NCBI GenBank assembly: GCA_024036415.1
Contig: JAMWET010001950.1
Location: 426,612-490,611 of the forward strand
Source of the DNA: Prochilodus magdalenae
Taxonomy: Eukaryota; Chordata; Actinopteri; Characiformes; Prochilodontidae
Direction of reading: 5' to 3'
DNA length: 64,000 nucleotides
Part shown: positions 1 to 10,789 of the stretch, one piece after another
How the letters are laid out: every line of letters starts with the position of its first letter
Position numbering within the stretch: position 1 is the first letter of the stretch
Notes under the pieces: model-generated
Seen by the model: the letters and a program-made list of their open reading frames with translations, nothing else
What the model was told of the DNA's origin: nothing
Databases searched by the model: none
Program-made: the position numbers and the translations under genes

Positions 1-800
1 TTCAATACTGAAGACACCTGGTGCCACACTCTAATCAGCTAATTAACTCAAAACACCTGCAAAGGCCTTTAAATGGTCTCTCAGTCTAGTTCTGCAGGCT
101 ACACAATCATGGGGAAGACTGCTGACTTGACAGTTGTCCAATAGACGACCATTGACACCTTGCACAAGGAAGGCAAGACAGAAAAGGTCATTGCTAAAGA
201 GGCTGGCTGTTCACAGAGCTCTGTGTCCATGCACATTAATAGAGGTGAAGGGAAGGAAAAGATGTGGTAGAAAAAAGTGTACAAGCAATAGGGATAACCG
301 CACCCTGGAGAGGAGTGTGGAACCAAACCCATTCAAAAATGTGGGGGGGATTCACAAAGAGTGGACTGCAGCTGGAGTCAGTGCTTCAGGAACCACCACG
401 CACAGACGTATGGATGACATGGGTTTCAGCTGTCGCATTCCTTGTTTTAAGCCACTCTTGAACAAGAGACATCAGAAGCGTCTTGCCTGGGCTAAAGACA
501 AAAAGGACTGGACTGCTGCTGAGTGGTCCACAGTTCTGTTCTCTGATGAAAGTAAATTTTGCATTTCCTTTGGAAATTAAGGCCCCAGAGTCTGGAGGAA
601 GAGAGGAGAGGCACAGAATGCATGTTGCTTGAGGTCCAGTGTAAAGTTTCCACAGTCAGTGATGGTTTGGGGTGCCATGTCATCTGCTGGTGTTGGTCCA
701 CTGTGTTTTCTGAGGTCCAAGGTCAACGCAGCCGTCTACCAGGAAGTTTTACAGGACTTCATGTTTCCTGCTTCCAACTTTATGGAGATGCAGATTTGCT
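1..800 (+). pseudogene. Tc1-like transposon relic (transposase pseudogene)
   Basis: A degraded Tc1/mariner-type transposase is readable on the plus strand. A start at 109 opens with MGKTADLTVVQ and hits a stop after about 11 codons. The helix-turn-helix continues in other frames (KVIAKEAGCSQSSVSMHINR, about 185-240), and the first catalytic Asp sits in VLFSDESKFC (about 535-562). A stop follows at about 578, then frame-shifted fragments resembling the middle of the DDE domain run to about 790. No intact frame exists, so it cannot make transposase. The left edge may be cut by the window. Family assignment rests on the HTH and the FSDES motif. Confidence 0.75.
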
Positions 801-3489
801 TTGTCATGTCACATGACGTTACTAAGCAGATGTGTCATCACATAACAACATACAATAGTTTATTAAAATGATTCCTATCTATACAAAGGGTTATTTAACA
901 TATGATGCATACTGTGTCTCCTACTGTGTATGTGTATTTTCATGCCCTTTGCTCAGGGGGCCTTAAACAGATGCCCATCTTTGCTTGATGCAAAGACCAC
1001 CTCTCATATCCCATTATATTCAACATTCTATTGAGGACTGACTGACAGGTTTTGGACAACACTTGAGCAAGTACAAAGGCAACATGTTGATGTTGTCATG
1101 CACATCAAAGACTTGCTTGTGATAATTGCTTGTGCCTGTTAAAAACAACAAGTCTCCCCGATTTACCTGCTTTCACTGGAAAGCAGCGACATATGGCCCA
1201 GAACAGAGACTTACTCTCAGCACTCTCCACCAACTGCTCTGTTCAAGAGGGTTTTCAGGAGTTCTGCAGGTTAAGGTGGGCGCTGCTTTATATGTGAAAG
1301 AGATGAAGAGCATGAGCTCCAGATCTGAAACATTCCACAGCTGTTTCTGTCCATCACTTTACTGTGAGAAGACAATGCAGCACTATGGGTCTGGAAGGAT
1401 GCGTAGCTGTTGGTGTTCTCAGAACAAGAGTCATTGAAAGTGGTTGGGTTAATTTGGATTTTGAGAAGCAGAAAATGCATCTTCCTTCTACGATTGTACT
1501 TGGAGGTGTAGGAAAATATTCCTTGCAGCATTCCCGAAAGCAAGTTTCCTAAAAGCTATGGAAGCAGTATAAGTGCATGACACCATTGCAGTCTATGATG
1601 ACGCTGAGGTGGTGTTGAGGGCAGTCGTCGTAACGGCCTGTGTTCATGTAGTCCTGCGTTGTGCATCTGTCTGCAGATGGTGCTGGCACTAACAGGATGA
1701 CTCATAGAGGCATCACTGCTTACTGGATGTCTGAAGTTGTGGCTGTTTGGTCAGTCAGTTTCACAATGTCAAAGGCCCTACCTTTGCGTACCCACCAAGT
1801 TTCGAGTTGAAACTGTGGTTGATTACCCTCTAGAATATCAAACACTACAACAGTTTCAGTGATTTAATTGTCTGGTACATTAGTGTTTAATTGTCTGGTA
1901 AATTTGTTTTTCCTGACACTGAAAAACGAATAGCTTGAATAAGTGAAAGATGCTCTCTGACCTTTGCACAGTACAGTGTAGCATAAAATATATTTGTTCT
2001 CTCATCAAGTAAAGGGGGTGGGGTTAGGGTAGTTTTCTAGTGGGCCAAATCGAACGTCCTCATGAGTCGACATTAGCCTGCAGGCCGCACTTTAGGCAGC
2101 CCTGTCTGCTTTTCCAGTGCACATCTCAGAATGCATCTCCAACTTTAGACTGCAACTTTGAGTAGAATGAGTGGCGTCAGAGCAAGCCTGAGCCGAGGTG
2201 CCCCATAAGGGGTCTTCCCCAGGGAGCGGAAAGGCCTCCTGCCCTGTCAGCTTTCCCCACCCTCAGCTAGCTGCTTGTCTTTCCCTGCGATCGTCTACGT
2301 CTCGCTACAGGAGTGGTGATTTACAGCCCGATCTGCACGGCCTCGTCATTTTCCCCCTCATTACCCAATACTCTCTCAAGGACTGCCACGGAATGCACGG
2401 AAAGTCAATTAAGCTATTCTGACCGGAGATCCCAACGGCTATAAATCACCGGCTGGGGTTACTAATCAGGCCCTGCCATGCCGTGCAGGATTTGGGGGCC
2501 CTGGCGAAGTCGGAGGTGCAAGCGGAGCTGTAATTGATAGAGCTCCTGTAAAAAGTATTACGAAGAGAAAATGAAATATGTTGATGCATTGGAACAACAC
2601 AGCGTCTGGCTGTAATAAGCATTCCCTCAGGCGCCCGGCGCATTGTAATATTTACACGTTGATGAATTAATATCCCTCGCAGTCAATAAGCTGCTCGATG
2701 CTGCCTCTAAACTGCCATCCGTATGATTTATGAAAAGTGTCTGTTAGTACAGGACCCCTGTGCCAACACCCAGAGCTGCTCCTTCTCCAATCCATCCACG
2801 GCTGCTCCGCTTTAGCCCAGCATGCTCTAAATCCGCCCAAAAATATGCAAACACCTTCCTGAATCCTGGAGCGAGGACAGCAGAGGTAATTGAAAAGACA
2901 TACAAGAGCCGAGGAACGGCGGGCGCTACATAACTCGCTGCTTTTCTTTCATTTTCCATCCGACTGGGGCTTAATGCCTATCCCTTACACCGTGTGTGTG
3001 TGCACAGCAGAGGCCTTGTCAGGATCAGCCCATGTGTGACACATCCATCAGTTCACAGCAAAGGCTGAGCACTTTCCTTTTTTATATCAGCACTTTCATC
3101 TCTGCCCGTATCTGCACCTGGGAATTGAATCTTGGAATAGCAACTTTTATCTCTGTGGTCGAGTGATGATCTCTCTGTGTGTAGTGTGTGTGGTGGGCAT
3201 GTGTGTGTGTGTGGGGAGGTGACTCGAGTATTGGACAAAACGAGCACACTGTTAAAATGATACCTCGGCAAGTGAAGTCCTCACAGTCTCTTTCTGCAGG
3301 CCTCCGAGTTGACCATTCCACTGGGATGGAATGGAAATTGGCTCGGGTGTTTTACACCGTTTCTCTGGCTTTAATTCTGTCATCAGATTAGGACACTGTT
3401 GGCTCTTTGTGAGCTCTGTTTGTCAAAAGGGAAGAGATGGAACCCTCTTGCTGTGAAACTAATTCACAACTCTTATTATTATTTACTAT
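801..3489. other. Intergenic, no gene recognised
   Basis: I see no coding exon here. About 1210-1550 has short frames typical of decayed transposon DNA but I cannot place it. 1575-1835 is a Tc1-like fragment, listed separately. About 2100-2960 is low in repeats and rich in homeodomain-like ATTA/TAAT words, so it is a candidate conserved non-coding block. A short TG tract lies at about 3190-3215. Confidence 0.5.
1575..1835 (-). mobile_element. Tc1-like small family, copy 1 (fragment)
   Basis: Read on the minus strand this matches the left half of the family seen complete at 43402-44122. Shared segments include the words around CCCACCAAGTTTC (end of the 5' region) and the HTH-coding segment around GGTGCTGGCACTAACAGGATGACTCAT. 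It has no terminal repeat on its outer side and is truncated. Confidence 0.6.
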
Positions 3490-3561
3490 ATTACAGTTTT
3501 TTACCACTACTAACAACCTTTTGTCCAATCTGTAGTCACATTTTCAAAACTCTAAACACAG
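3490..3561 (+). repeat. Left terminal inverted repeat of the IS630-type element
   Basis: Pairs with 5947-6018. Conservation is concentrated in two blocks: the outer 27 bases (24 identical, starting ATTACAGTTT) and an inner run of 21 bases that is perfectly identical (TTTTCAAAACTCTAAACACA plus G). The 24 or so bases between the blocks are much less conserved. This suggests two protein-binding sites per end. Confidence 0.8.
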
Positions 3562-4000
3562 TAAGCGCAACATCAGTCCTTAGTGGGCTATACCATTAAT
3601 ACAATTCATGTTGTTTTTGCATAAAATGCAATCATTTAACACGTTTCTACAATGCTTACATTTTCTGTACACACAAGGTTACCCAATAACAAAACTCTGG
3701 ATCTTTCTTGTCTTATTTACAAATGCTTGCACACAGCATGTCGAAAATGAAAACCTAAGGTTCAAAACCTTAAATATCGTATAAAATGCAAAAAAAGTAG
3801 GTGAAAAGGTGTAATACACATCTCTGCACATACAGATCACTAAAATAAAATGCAGTAATAGACCAACCACAGCTGATTCCAATCCCAGTTGGAAACACAG
3901 CCAGGTGCTGTCAGTAACATGGACACATAAAAACAGGGGCTTGTTTAGTTTGGTCAATGTGGGCACAGGAGCAGAGAGAATGACAGGGGAAAGAAAAATC

Positions 4001-5413
4001 ATGTCTGGACAAGGAAGAGGAATAGTTAGGCCAGGGCAAGGGAGAAGGAGAGGAGTTAGAATGCGTGGTGGTGTTCAACGAAGGGTAAGAACTACTGTCA
4101 CTGATGAAATTAGAGCCACCATCATAGACCATGTGATAAACCATTGTCTATCACTGAGAGAGGCTGGTGAAAGAGTGCAGCCTAACCTCAGACGGTCAAC
4201 TGTGGCTTCCATTATCCGGTAAACAATACATTTTACAAGTATATTCCTACTGATGCTATATCTTACAGTAACTGCAGGCCACCGGTCCCACCGCTAATAC
4301 ATATGTTGTATTTTTGTTTATTTACTGTAAAGGATGCAGCGTCTGCCTCCCTCTGGGGGAAGGGGAAAACTCCTGAGTGAAGACCAGGAGCATGCAATTG
4401 TAGACATGGTCATTGCTGACAATGAAATAAAACTTTCAGAGAAATTCAGAATTCCGAATGATAGAAAATAACCAGCTATTTCACAATGTGGAAAGCATTA
4501 ACCTGACAACCATCGCCCGGACTCTGACTAAATACAGAGTTCGCATGAAGCAGTTGTACACGGTTTCTTTTGAAAGGAACAGTGAGAGGGTTAAGGAACT
4601 CCGGCACCAATATATCCAGGTATGGTGTCTATCCTATATACCTGTTATGTCTTGTAATATAGTGAGTTTTACACTGTGCCACGCTGCATGGAAACATGAG
4701 TTACAGTATGTACAGTAGGACAAACTGAAAGTGTGTTAAACTACTGTGATTGATTTCTTTTAGAGAGTCATGGAGTTGGAAGCCGATAGGACCCCATTTA
4801 CGTGGATGAGGCAGGATTTAACCTGGCAAAAACCCGTCGGCGGGGTAGAAACATCATTGGGAAAAGAGCCACCATTAATGTACCGGGTCAGAGAGGAGCA
4901 AATATCACCATGTGTGCTGCAATCTCAAGTGCTGGTTTGGTCCTCCACAAATGCCAGATTGGTCCTTATAGCATTGACCACCTTCTTTCGTTTTTGGATG
5001 AACTCTACCAACAACTGGTGCCAGAAGCAGAAAGGGAACAGGTGGGAGGAAACATGAGGACATTTGTAATTACATGGGATAATGTAGCATTCGACCGTTC
5101 TCATGTCATCACAAACTGGTTTGCAGACCATCCAAGAGTGATGTCCCTTTTCCTCCCGCCCTACTCGCCTTTCCTCAACCCCACTGAGGAATTTTTTTCA
5201 GCCTGGAGGTGGAAGGTGTACGATCATCGGCCACATGACCAAATGTCCCTACTATATGCAATAGATGCCGGCTGCAGAGACATTTCAGCAGAAGACTGCC
5301 AGGGGTGGATAAGGCATGCCAAGCGTTTCTATCCCAGGTGCATGGCAAGGGACAATATCAGACGTGATGTGGACGAAAACATGTGGCCAAATGCTGAAGA
5401 CCGTTCAGATTAG
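4001..5413 (+). pseudogene. IS630-type transposase pseudogene, three exons
   Basis: Exon A (4001-4218) begins MSGQGRGIVRPGQG, an Arg/Gly-rich N-terminus, then a helix-turn-helix (SLREAGERVQPNLRRSTVAS), and ends at CCG|GTAAAC. Exon B (about 4333-4619) follows TGTAAAG and ends CCAG|GTATGG. It needs a frame change near 4440-4460, after which it reads through RVRMKQLYTVSFERNSERV. Exon C starts at about 4764 after CTTTTAG, continuing the frame as Q|RVMELEADRTPF. It then needs a second frame change near 4800 to reach the DDE core: VDEAGFN (first Asp), TWDN (second Asp) and SPFLNPTEE (Glu), with 35 residues between the second Asp and the Glu. The last 200 codons are open. The stop at 5411 is created by the inserted GATA tail. 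Two frameshifts make it inactive, but all three catalytic residues survive. Confidence 0.8.
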
Positions 5414-5461
5414 ATAGATAGATAGATAGATAGATAGATACTTTATTGATCCCGAAGGAAC
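5409..5461 (-). mobile_element. 53-bp LINE/SINE 3'-tail insertion with 12-bp target duplication
   Basis: A (GATA)n run followed by CTTTATTGATCCCGAAGGAA is flanked by perfect direct repeats AAGACCGTTCAG (5397-5408 and 5462-5473). Read on the minus strand it is the 3' end of a retroposon (TTCCTTCGGGATCAATAAAG) with an (ATCT)n tail. This is an extreme 5' truncation produced by target-primed reverse transcription. The insertion interrupts the transposase pseudogene and supplies its current stop codon. Confidence 0.8.
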
Positions 5462-5946
5462 AAGACCGTTCAGTCACAGACTCCTTTTTTGTCAATCTAC
5501 ATTCCATACAGTACGTTACAGTAATATCACTCATTGTGTAGACAATATGTTGCCAAAAATGCACACATTTAAGTAAAAAGTCCAAATGTAGCGGATTACA
5601 GTAAAAATGAACTGACTTAAGAAAACAACAGATGTTATAATGTCTATTGTTTGCTGGGAGAGAGTAAAATATTACATGTAATATAGTTTCTGTAATGCCA
5701 TCAACTGTTGTTTTTTGACAGTAGTTGTGCAGTGATTGACTATGTTCCTCTTGAATAGAGAATCTGTGCTAGTGTTTTGAAAGAATGATTGGATACTGAG
5801 CCAGGTTTGCTGTGTTTTAACAGAGTTAGTGTATATTAAAAAACTTTGTTTGCATTGTGAAATGCAGAGTTGGTATTTAGTTAAGAATATGTGCTTTTGA
5901 AAAGGATTTTAACTATTTGGCTATTTGTATGAGGTAGATGTGGCCG

Positions 5947-6018
5947 CTGTGTTTAGAGTTTTGAAAAAGTATCTTAAGTATTGGTAAACGCTTGTTAGCA
6001 GTCGTAAGAAACTGTAAT
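5947..6018 (-). repeat. Right terminal inverted repeat of the IS630-type element
   Basis: Reverse complement of 3490-3561 over its full 72 bases with no gap. It ends in AAACTGTAAT. The following dinucleotide is TG (or GA, depending on the exact end), where TA is expected for this superfamily. Confidence 0.8.
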
Positions 6019-6566
6019 GAAGTGTTTCTTAAGCATTAGTGTTTACTTTGAAATGGACTGACTAGTGGTAACCTCAGGCTCCTGCAGATGGCGCTGCATG
6101 AGGATGAGGGGGCTATAAATACCTGCAGGGTGAGTGATGGGATTCATGTCTCGGTCTATGTGTGGTAAATGCCTCCAAAGCAGATTCTAATGATTGGCTA
6201 AGGGAGTGACTGCATTTGGGCGTGGCCAAAGACCATAGTGTGAAGGAAGTAGCTGAATCTGCAGGTTTATGGAAGCGTACGGTCATACGGGTCTACCAGC
6301 AGTGGCTAAAATCGCAGTCTACAGGAAACTCTCCTCAGAATTGTGCCAGAGAAGGTATCCACCAAATTCTTTGATGCTAGTGTCTGGTGTCTGAACATCG
6401 ATGTGGACTACATCCAGATACGTGTCCAACCCATGCCAGATCAAATTTCACCTGGTATTCATTCTAGTGGCGGTATTGCACATTATTAGGTACGTTTTAG
6501 TTACAGGTGACTAATATTTTGTCAGGTGAGCTAGTCAGCTAATAAACTGCATATTTCATGACTTAG

Positions 6567-6601
<35 letters not shown>

Positions 6602-7028
6602 TGCACAATCTTCCAACAGAGGCTGCCATATAAAGCCACAATGTTTCTGTAGTACTCCAGAATAGACAAACCACACACTGGCTGTAAAGAGCGACTAAGA
6701 ATTTGGTTTGGCTATATCGGAACAGACACTGAGGCTAGGCCAGACAACAGCACCCGGAAAGGGAGGAAAGGGAGGATGAGGTTCAGTAGATCGCTCATCG
6801 CTAAGGGTTACACACTACTCCTTTAATGCAAGGTGTGAACAAATTCTCAAAGAATTCAGTTTAATAGATGGTTCCTCAAGAGTTTTTACTAACGGCAATG
6901 GTTCAGTAGAGAACCATACATCCTGCTTCTAAAACATCTAAGAAAAAATAATAATCATATTATATACTTAGGGTAATCTCTGAAGGAGAAAATATTAGAT
7001 ATGGTAGCTAAATTTAAGATATGTGTGT

Positions 7029-7078
<50 letters not shown>

Positions 7079-7758
7079 ATGCCTCAGGGTTTTATTTTAG
7101 CTGCACACGGTTCTCATGATTAATTAGCGGAACCTATTTATACTGCATGCTGTGATTCGCTGCACTGTAAGCTGTGATGTGTCATCAGCCTGTCTTTTAC
7201 ATCCGGCCTGGTCACTGTGACTGTGAGGCAGGCTGAACCGGCCATGGGGAAGCCTCAGGAGCAGCTAACGCTGGGCCAGTGGGAGATGGCTGGGGAGCAG
7301 ATCTGTTTGGTGTCAATAGTTTGGCCTTAGTATAAATGAGGCTCATAAAAACACTGCTATATATATGTGTATTTATATGTGTGTGTGTGTGTGGGGTGGG
7401 GGGGGGGGCGTTGTTTTCACTGTGCTTAATTATGCAGTCTATTTTTATGTGTGCAACATTCACATTCTACTGAATTAGTTCAAAGTCTAAAAATTACATT
7501 TGGCTATATTTGACTGATTGAAAATCATCTTCTTTTGCTTTAAGAGATGCTGCATCTTAATTATGTGTATTTTATTCAAGTAAATCACTGAACATTACAT
7601 TTTGTTACTACTAATACAACAATAACACCTCTGAAATCAAATGTTTCAGTAGTGACTGATTAACACGTCAGCATAAAAATTAAACTTTATACTTTAAACA
7701 GCAATACAGTCCTGCAGGGGTGTGGCTAAAATAACACTCCACCCATGTGTAATATAAT
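6019..7758. other. Intergenic, no gene recognised
   Basis: No coding exon is visible. It contains a (TAGA)n run at about 6567-6601, a (GT)n run at 7022-7076 and a short TG/G run at 7378-7410. The rest is unassigned AT-rich DNA. Confidence 0.5.
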
Positions 7759-8140
7759 ATACACTCCTCAAAAGAATAGCTGCACAAATAGCTGCACTCT
7801 AAACAAATCCATAGACAGGAATGAAACTTGATGGGATGTTGTGAGACGTGTGAACGATGCAAGTTTTACGTGACGTAGGCAAAGACAGGCTGTATCGCTG
7901 TACCTGACTGACCCAACAGACATGACTGAGGACATTCAATGCCCTTTATGAGTCATCCTGTTAGTGCCACCACCATTGGTTGATGGCTGCACGCTGCAGG
8001 ACTACATGCACACAGACCATTACAGTGGCTGCCCTTAACGCCATGGCAACAGCGCCAAAGGCTGCAATGGTGTCAGACTGTGATAGAGTGACTTAGATGT
8101 GATGGCAGCAGACCATCTTCAGTGATGAGTGCCGCTTTTG
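7759..8140 (+). mobile_element. Tc1-like small family, copy 2 (5' half)
   Basis: Begins with the family end (ACACTCCTCAAAAGAATAGC). It continues through the GAATGAAACTTGATGGG leader and the helix-turn-helix region (GTCATCCTGTTAGTGCC, CTGCAGGACTACATGCACAC), and stops near the first-Asp region (TTCAGTGATGAGTGC) against a large TG tract. The 3' half is missing. Confidence 0.7.
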
Positions 8141-8177
8141 ATAAAACTATGTAAAACGATCACTACCCAACATTTGT

Positions 8178-8382
8178 TTGTGGTGTGTGTGTGTGTATGT
8201 ATGTGTGAGTGTGTGTATGTGTGTGTGTGTGTGTGTGTGTATATGTATGCGTGTGCGTGTGTGTGTATGGGTGTGTGTGTGTGTATGTGTGTGTGCGCGT
8301 GTGTGTGTGTGTATGGGTGTGTGTATGTATGTGTGTGTGTGTGTGTGTGTGTGCGCGTGTGTGTGTGTATGGGTGTGTGTGT

Positions 8383-8419
<37 letters not shown>

Positions 8420-8490
8420 TGTGTGTGTACGTGTGTGTGTGTGTACGTGTGTGTGTGTGTACGTGTGTGTGTGTACGTGTGTGTGTGTGT
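8178..8490. repeat. Compound (TG)n microsatellite, about 310 bp
   Basis: Almost pure TG with interspersed TATG, GGTG, GCGTG and TACG words. The long open frames through it (Cys-Val or His-Thr repeats) are artefacts of the dinucleotide. Confidence 0.95.
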
Positions 8491-10202
8491 TCTCTGTAGT
8501 GTGGTCCCTTCACAACATCAGCGGTACTGGTCATTTAACTGAGGGTGTTCGAACGTCTGCATCCTGCTGCATGTGACAGACCGCGAGCATTAACAACATT
8601 AAAGGTGTTCGGTTATTGACTCCCGAGGGTATTTTTTGGCTTCTGGATTGGTTTAAATCCTACATAACCGCTGCCTAGTTCAGGAATGTAATCTAGTGGA
8701 AGTCAGAAGCTTCTCATTTGGAAAAGTTTATGAAAAATCGTCCCTTGAGGTTTTCATTTTTTGGCCATCGAGCTCTGTGTGTGTGTGTGTGCATGTGTGT
8801 GTATACGGGATGGTGGAGCTACACTTGAGCTACAGCAGTCCCCCTGCAGAGTTGGAGATGCATGCTGAAATTAGACCCTGTGGTGCCATTGTTGTTTTTC
8901 CCTTTTTTTTCTTTCTTTCTTTTTTTTTTTGCAAATCTTCCCTTAATTAGTTTGGGAGAGCGTTCTCCACGCTGCCCTTTCCGGAGCGCTTGGAGATAAG
9001 AGCGAGACTTGGTCACAATTTCTTTCCATCCTTCAGAAAAAGGGAGCCTTCGGGAGAAGACGGAACGCTGCAGCATGGGCTGAGGGAGTCGTCGGCACTC
9101 CAGAGGAGAGGAGTAATCTTTGTGTGGAAATGGAGCGCTTCATTTGGGTGTGAGGCTATTGAGTACCTCAGGTTTAATTAAATAAATCCCTCATAAGGGT
9201 CACATGACACGTCTACATTGTAGCACTCACTTTGTATGCTTCGTGGCCTGGTGAAGGGAGCGCTGCTAATTTGGCGCGGTCCCTTCAGTGTTCTGATTTG
9301 ACTGTTGTTTTCCAGAGGTAAGTCCTGTTATTGATATTTGGAGCAGCTGAAAGCCGAATTGAGGCTGGAACATATTGCGTAATTAAATCCCCCTAAGGTC
9401 TACAGGCTCAGGTTTTTTTCGAGGGCAACATATGGCTTCATTAATTGCAATGTATGTGCACATCGGTTCAACAGTACAATGCACAGTAAGCAAGTCGGCT
9501 ATTATTGGAACACCTATTGCTCCGGTAGGACAAGAACAAATGCAACCAATGCTGTTTTCTGCCCTTCTGTCCTCCCCACATCAAAAAGACCAACCAGGAT
9601 TCCATCAACATGGCCCATCATCAGTTGTCCTAGTAGTGGTTAGGTTTTGTATTAATATATTTCCATCCAAAAAACGTCATATCAAACAGTGAAAAACATG
9701 TCAGGTGGCCTTTTCATTGTGATGAACTGCCCCAGTTGTCTGGAGAGCATCTTAAAGGCCACATTATGTAACAATCTCGCCTTAAAATAGCAGCTTTAAA
9801 ATCATTTTGATTGGGAATGGCATCCCTGTTATTGCTACTCCAGCCTGGAACACCTGCTACAGCGCTGTATAACTCTAAAGGAACGTGCACAAGACCTCTT
9901 ATAAGAACGCTGGATCTCTTTATGGTGCCATGTCGTGCAACAACTACCGTACTTCAGCTAGCTTTAAGAAGAAGCTAGCTCTGTATCCCCGGCATAGATA
10001 TCAAGGCTGAGGCTACGAAGAGACAGAAAGAGGCAACGAGAAGAGTGTGTGGCTGAGCAGGAGACAAGAGTACATCTCCGTCTGGCTTTTACTCTCTGGA
10101 AAGAGGTATAAGGATGTGTAACAGTCTCATGGCTTAGTCCCACATTGCCTTAGCATAGGCCGATTCATTGGTTGTCTCCACCATGACCAAAGCGTGACTT
10201 GT
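8491..10202. other. Intergenic, no gene recognised
   Basis: No exon is visible. About 8940-9400 is repeat-poor. About 9745-9900 shares words (AAAGG.CA.ATTATGTAA) with the ends of the inverted-repeat element at 32238-32833 and is probably a related fragment. 9958-10045 is paralogous to 12601-12690 (AGCTAGCTT.AAGAA..GCTAGCTCTG). Confidence 0.45.
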
Positions 10203-10545
10203 CACTGCGTCACTCCATGACAGTCTCTCATGACACCATTGCAGCCTTTGGTGACACTGACATGGTGTTAAATGCAGTCGTTATGACGGTCTGTGTGCAT
10301 ACGGTCCTCCATCATGCAGCCATCTGCCATTGAGACTAATTGGTGCTGGCACTCATGGAGGGCATCACTGCTTGGTGAATGTCTGCAATCGTGGCTGTTG
10401 GGTACAGTGATAAGGTCTGTCACTGCTCAGGTTATGTGGCCAACCAAACATGAAACTTGAGTTATTTACATGTCTAATGATGTCAAACCTACCCACCAAG
10501 TTTCAGTCCTGTTGGTTGATTCCTTCCGGGTGGAGCTATTTGTGA
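10203..10545 (-). mobile_element. Tc1-like small family, copy 3 (5' half, inverted)
   Basis: On the minus strand it runs from the leader (CACCAAGTTTCAGTCCTGTTGGTTGATTCC at 10494-10523) to the HTH region (GCCATCTGCCATTGAGAC) and the AATGGTGTCATGAGAGACTG segment. No second end is present. Confidence 0.65.
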
Positions 10546-10555
10546 AGTAATTCTT

Positions 10556-10789
10556 AATTTACCATCCAAAATGAACAGTTGGCTCAGTGGTCATTTTAGA
10601 CCAGTCGTTTTGGATGAGTCTTGTAAAACAGTGTTTCAGGCCTCAGGCCACATAGTTACACTCAAATGATGAGTGTAAATATGTGGCCTGAGGCCTGAAA
10701 CATTGTTTTACAATAGGTTTGTGAAGACTCATCCACAACGACTGGTCTAAAATGACGACTGAGCCAACTGTTCATTGTGGATTGTAAAT
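10556..10789. repeat. 234-bp near-perfect hairpin (fold-back element)
   Basis: The left arm (10556-10664, starting ATTTACCATCCAAAATGAAC) is the reverse complement of the right arm (about 10673-10789, ending GTTCATTGTGGATTGTAAAT). The centre reads CTCAAATGATGAG. Differences are a few substitutions and a small insertion near 10714-10725. There is no coding frame. It is probably a palindromic MITE or a head-to-head duplication. Confidence 0.85.

Larger units (their letters stand above)
3490..6018 (+). mobile_element. IS630-type (DDE_3) DNA transposon with bipartite inverted repeats
   Basis: A complete but decayed DNA transposon of about 2.5 kb. Its two ends are inverted copies of each other over 72 bases without gaps (57 of 72 identical by my hand alignment). 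The left flank carries TA, the usual Tc1/mariner target dinucleotide. The right flank reads TG, so the duplication is either mutated or misplaced by a base. Inside lies a three-exon transposase pseudogene (4001-5413). A 53-bp retroposon tail has inserted at 5409-5461, and about 480 bp of AT-rich sequence without a coding frame precedes the right end. The DDE domain puts it in the IS630-Tc1-mariner superfamily, distinct from the Tc1-like elements elsewhere in the window. Confidence 0.8.

Noticed and set aside
2198..2422. 74-codon open frame
   Set aside because: No homology recognised, no splice context, and composition like the surrounding non-coding DNA.
8129..8576. Open frames rich in Cys-Val and His-Thr
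   Set aside because: They are translations of a TG microsatellite.
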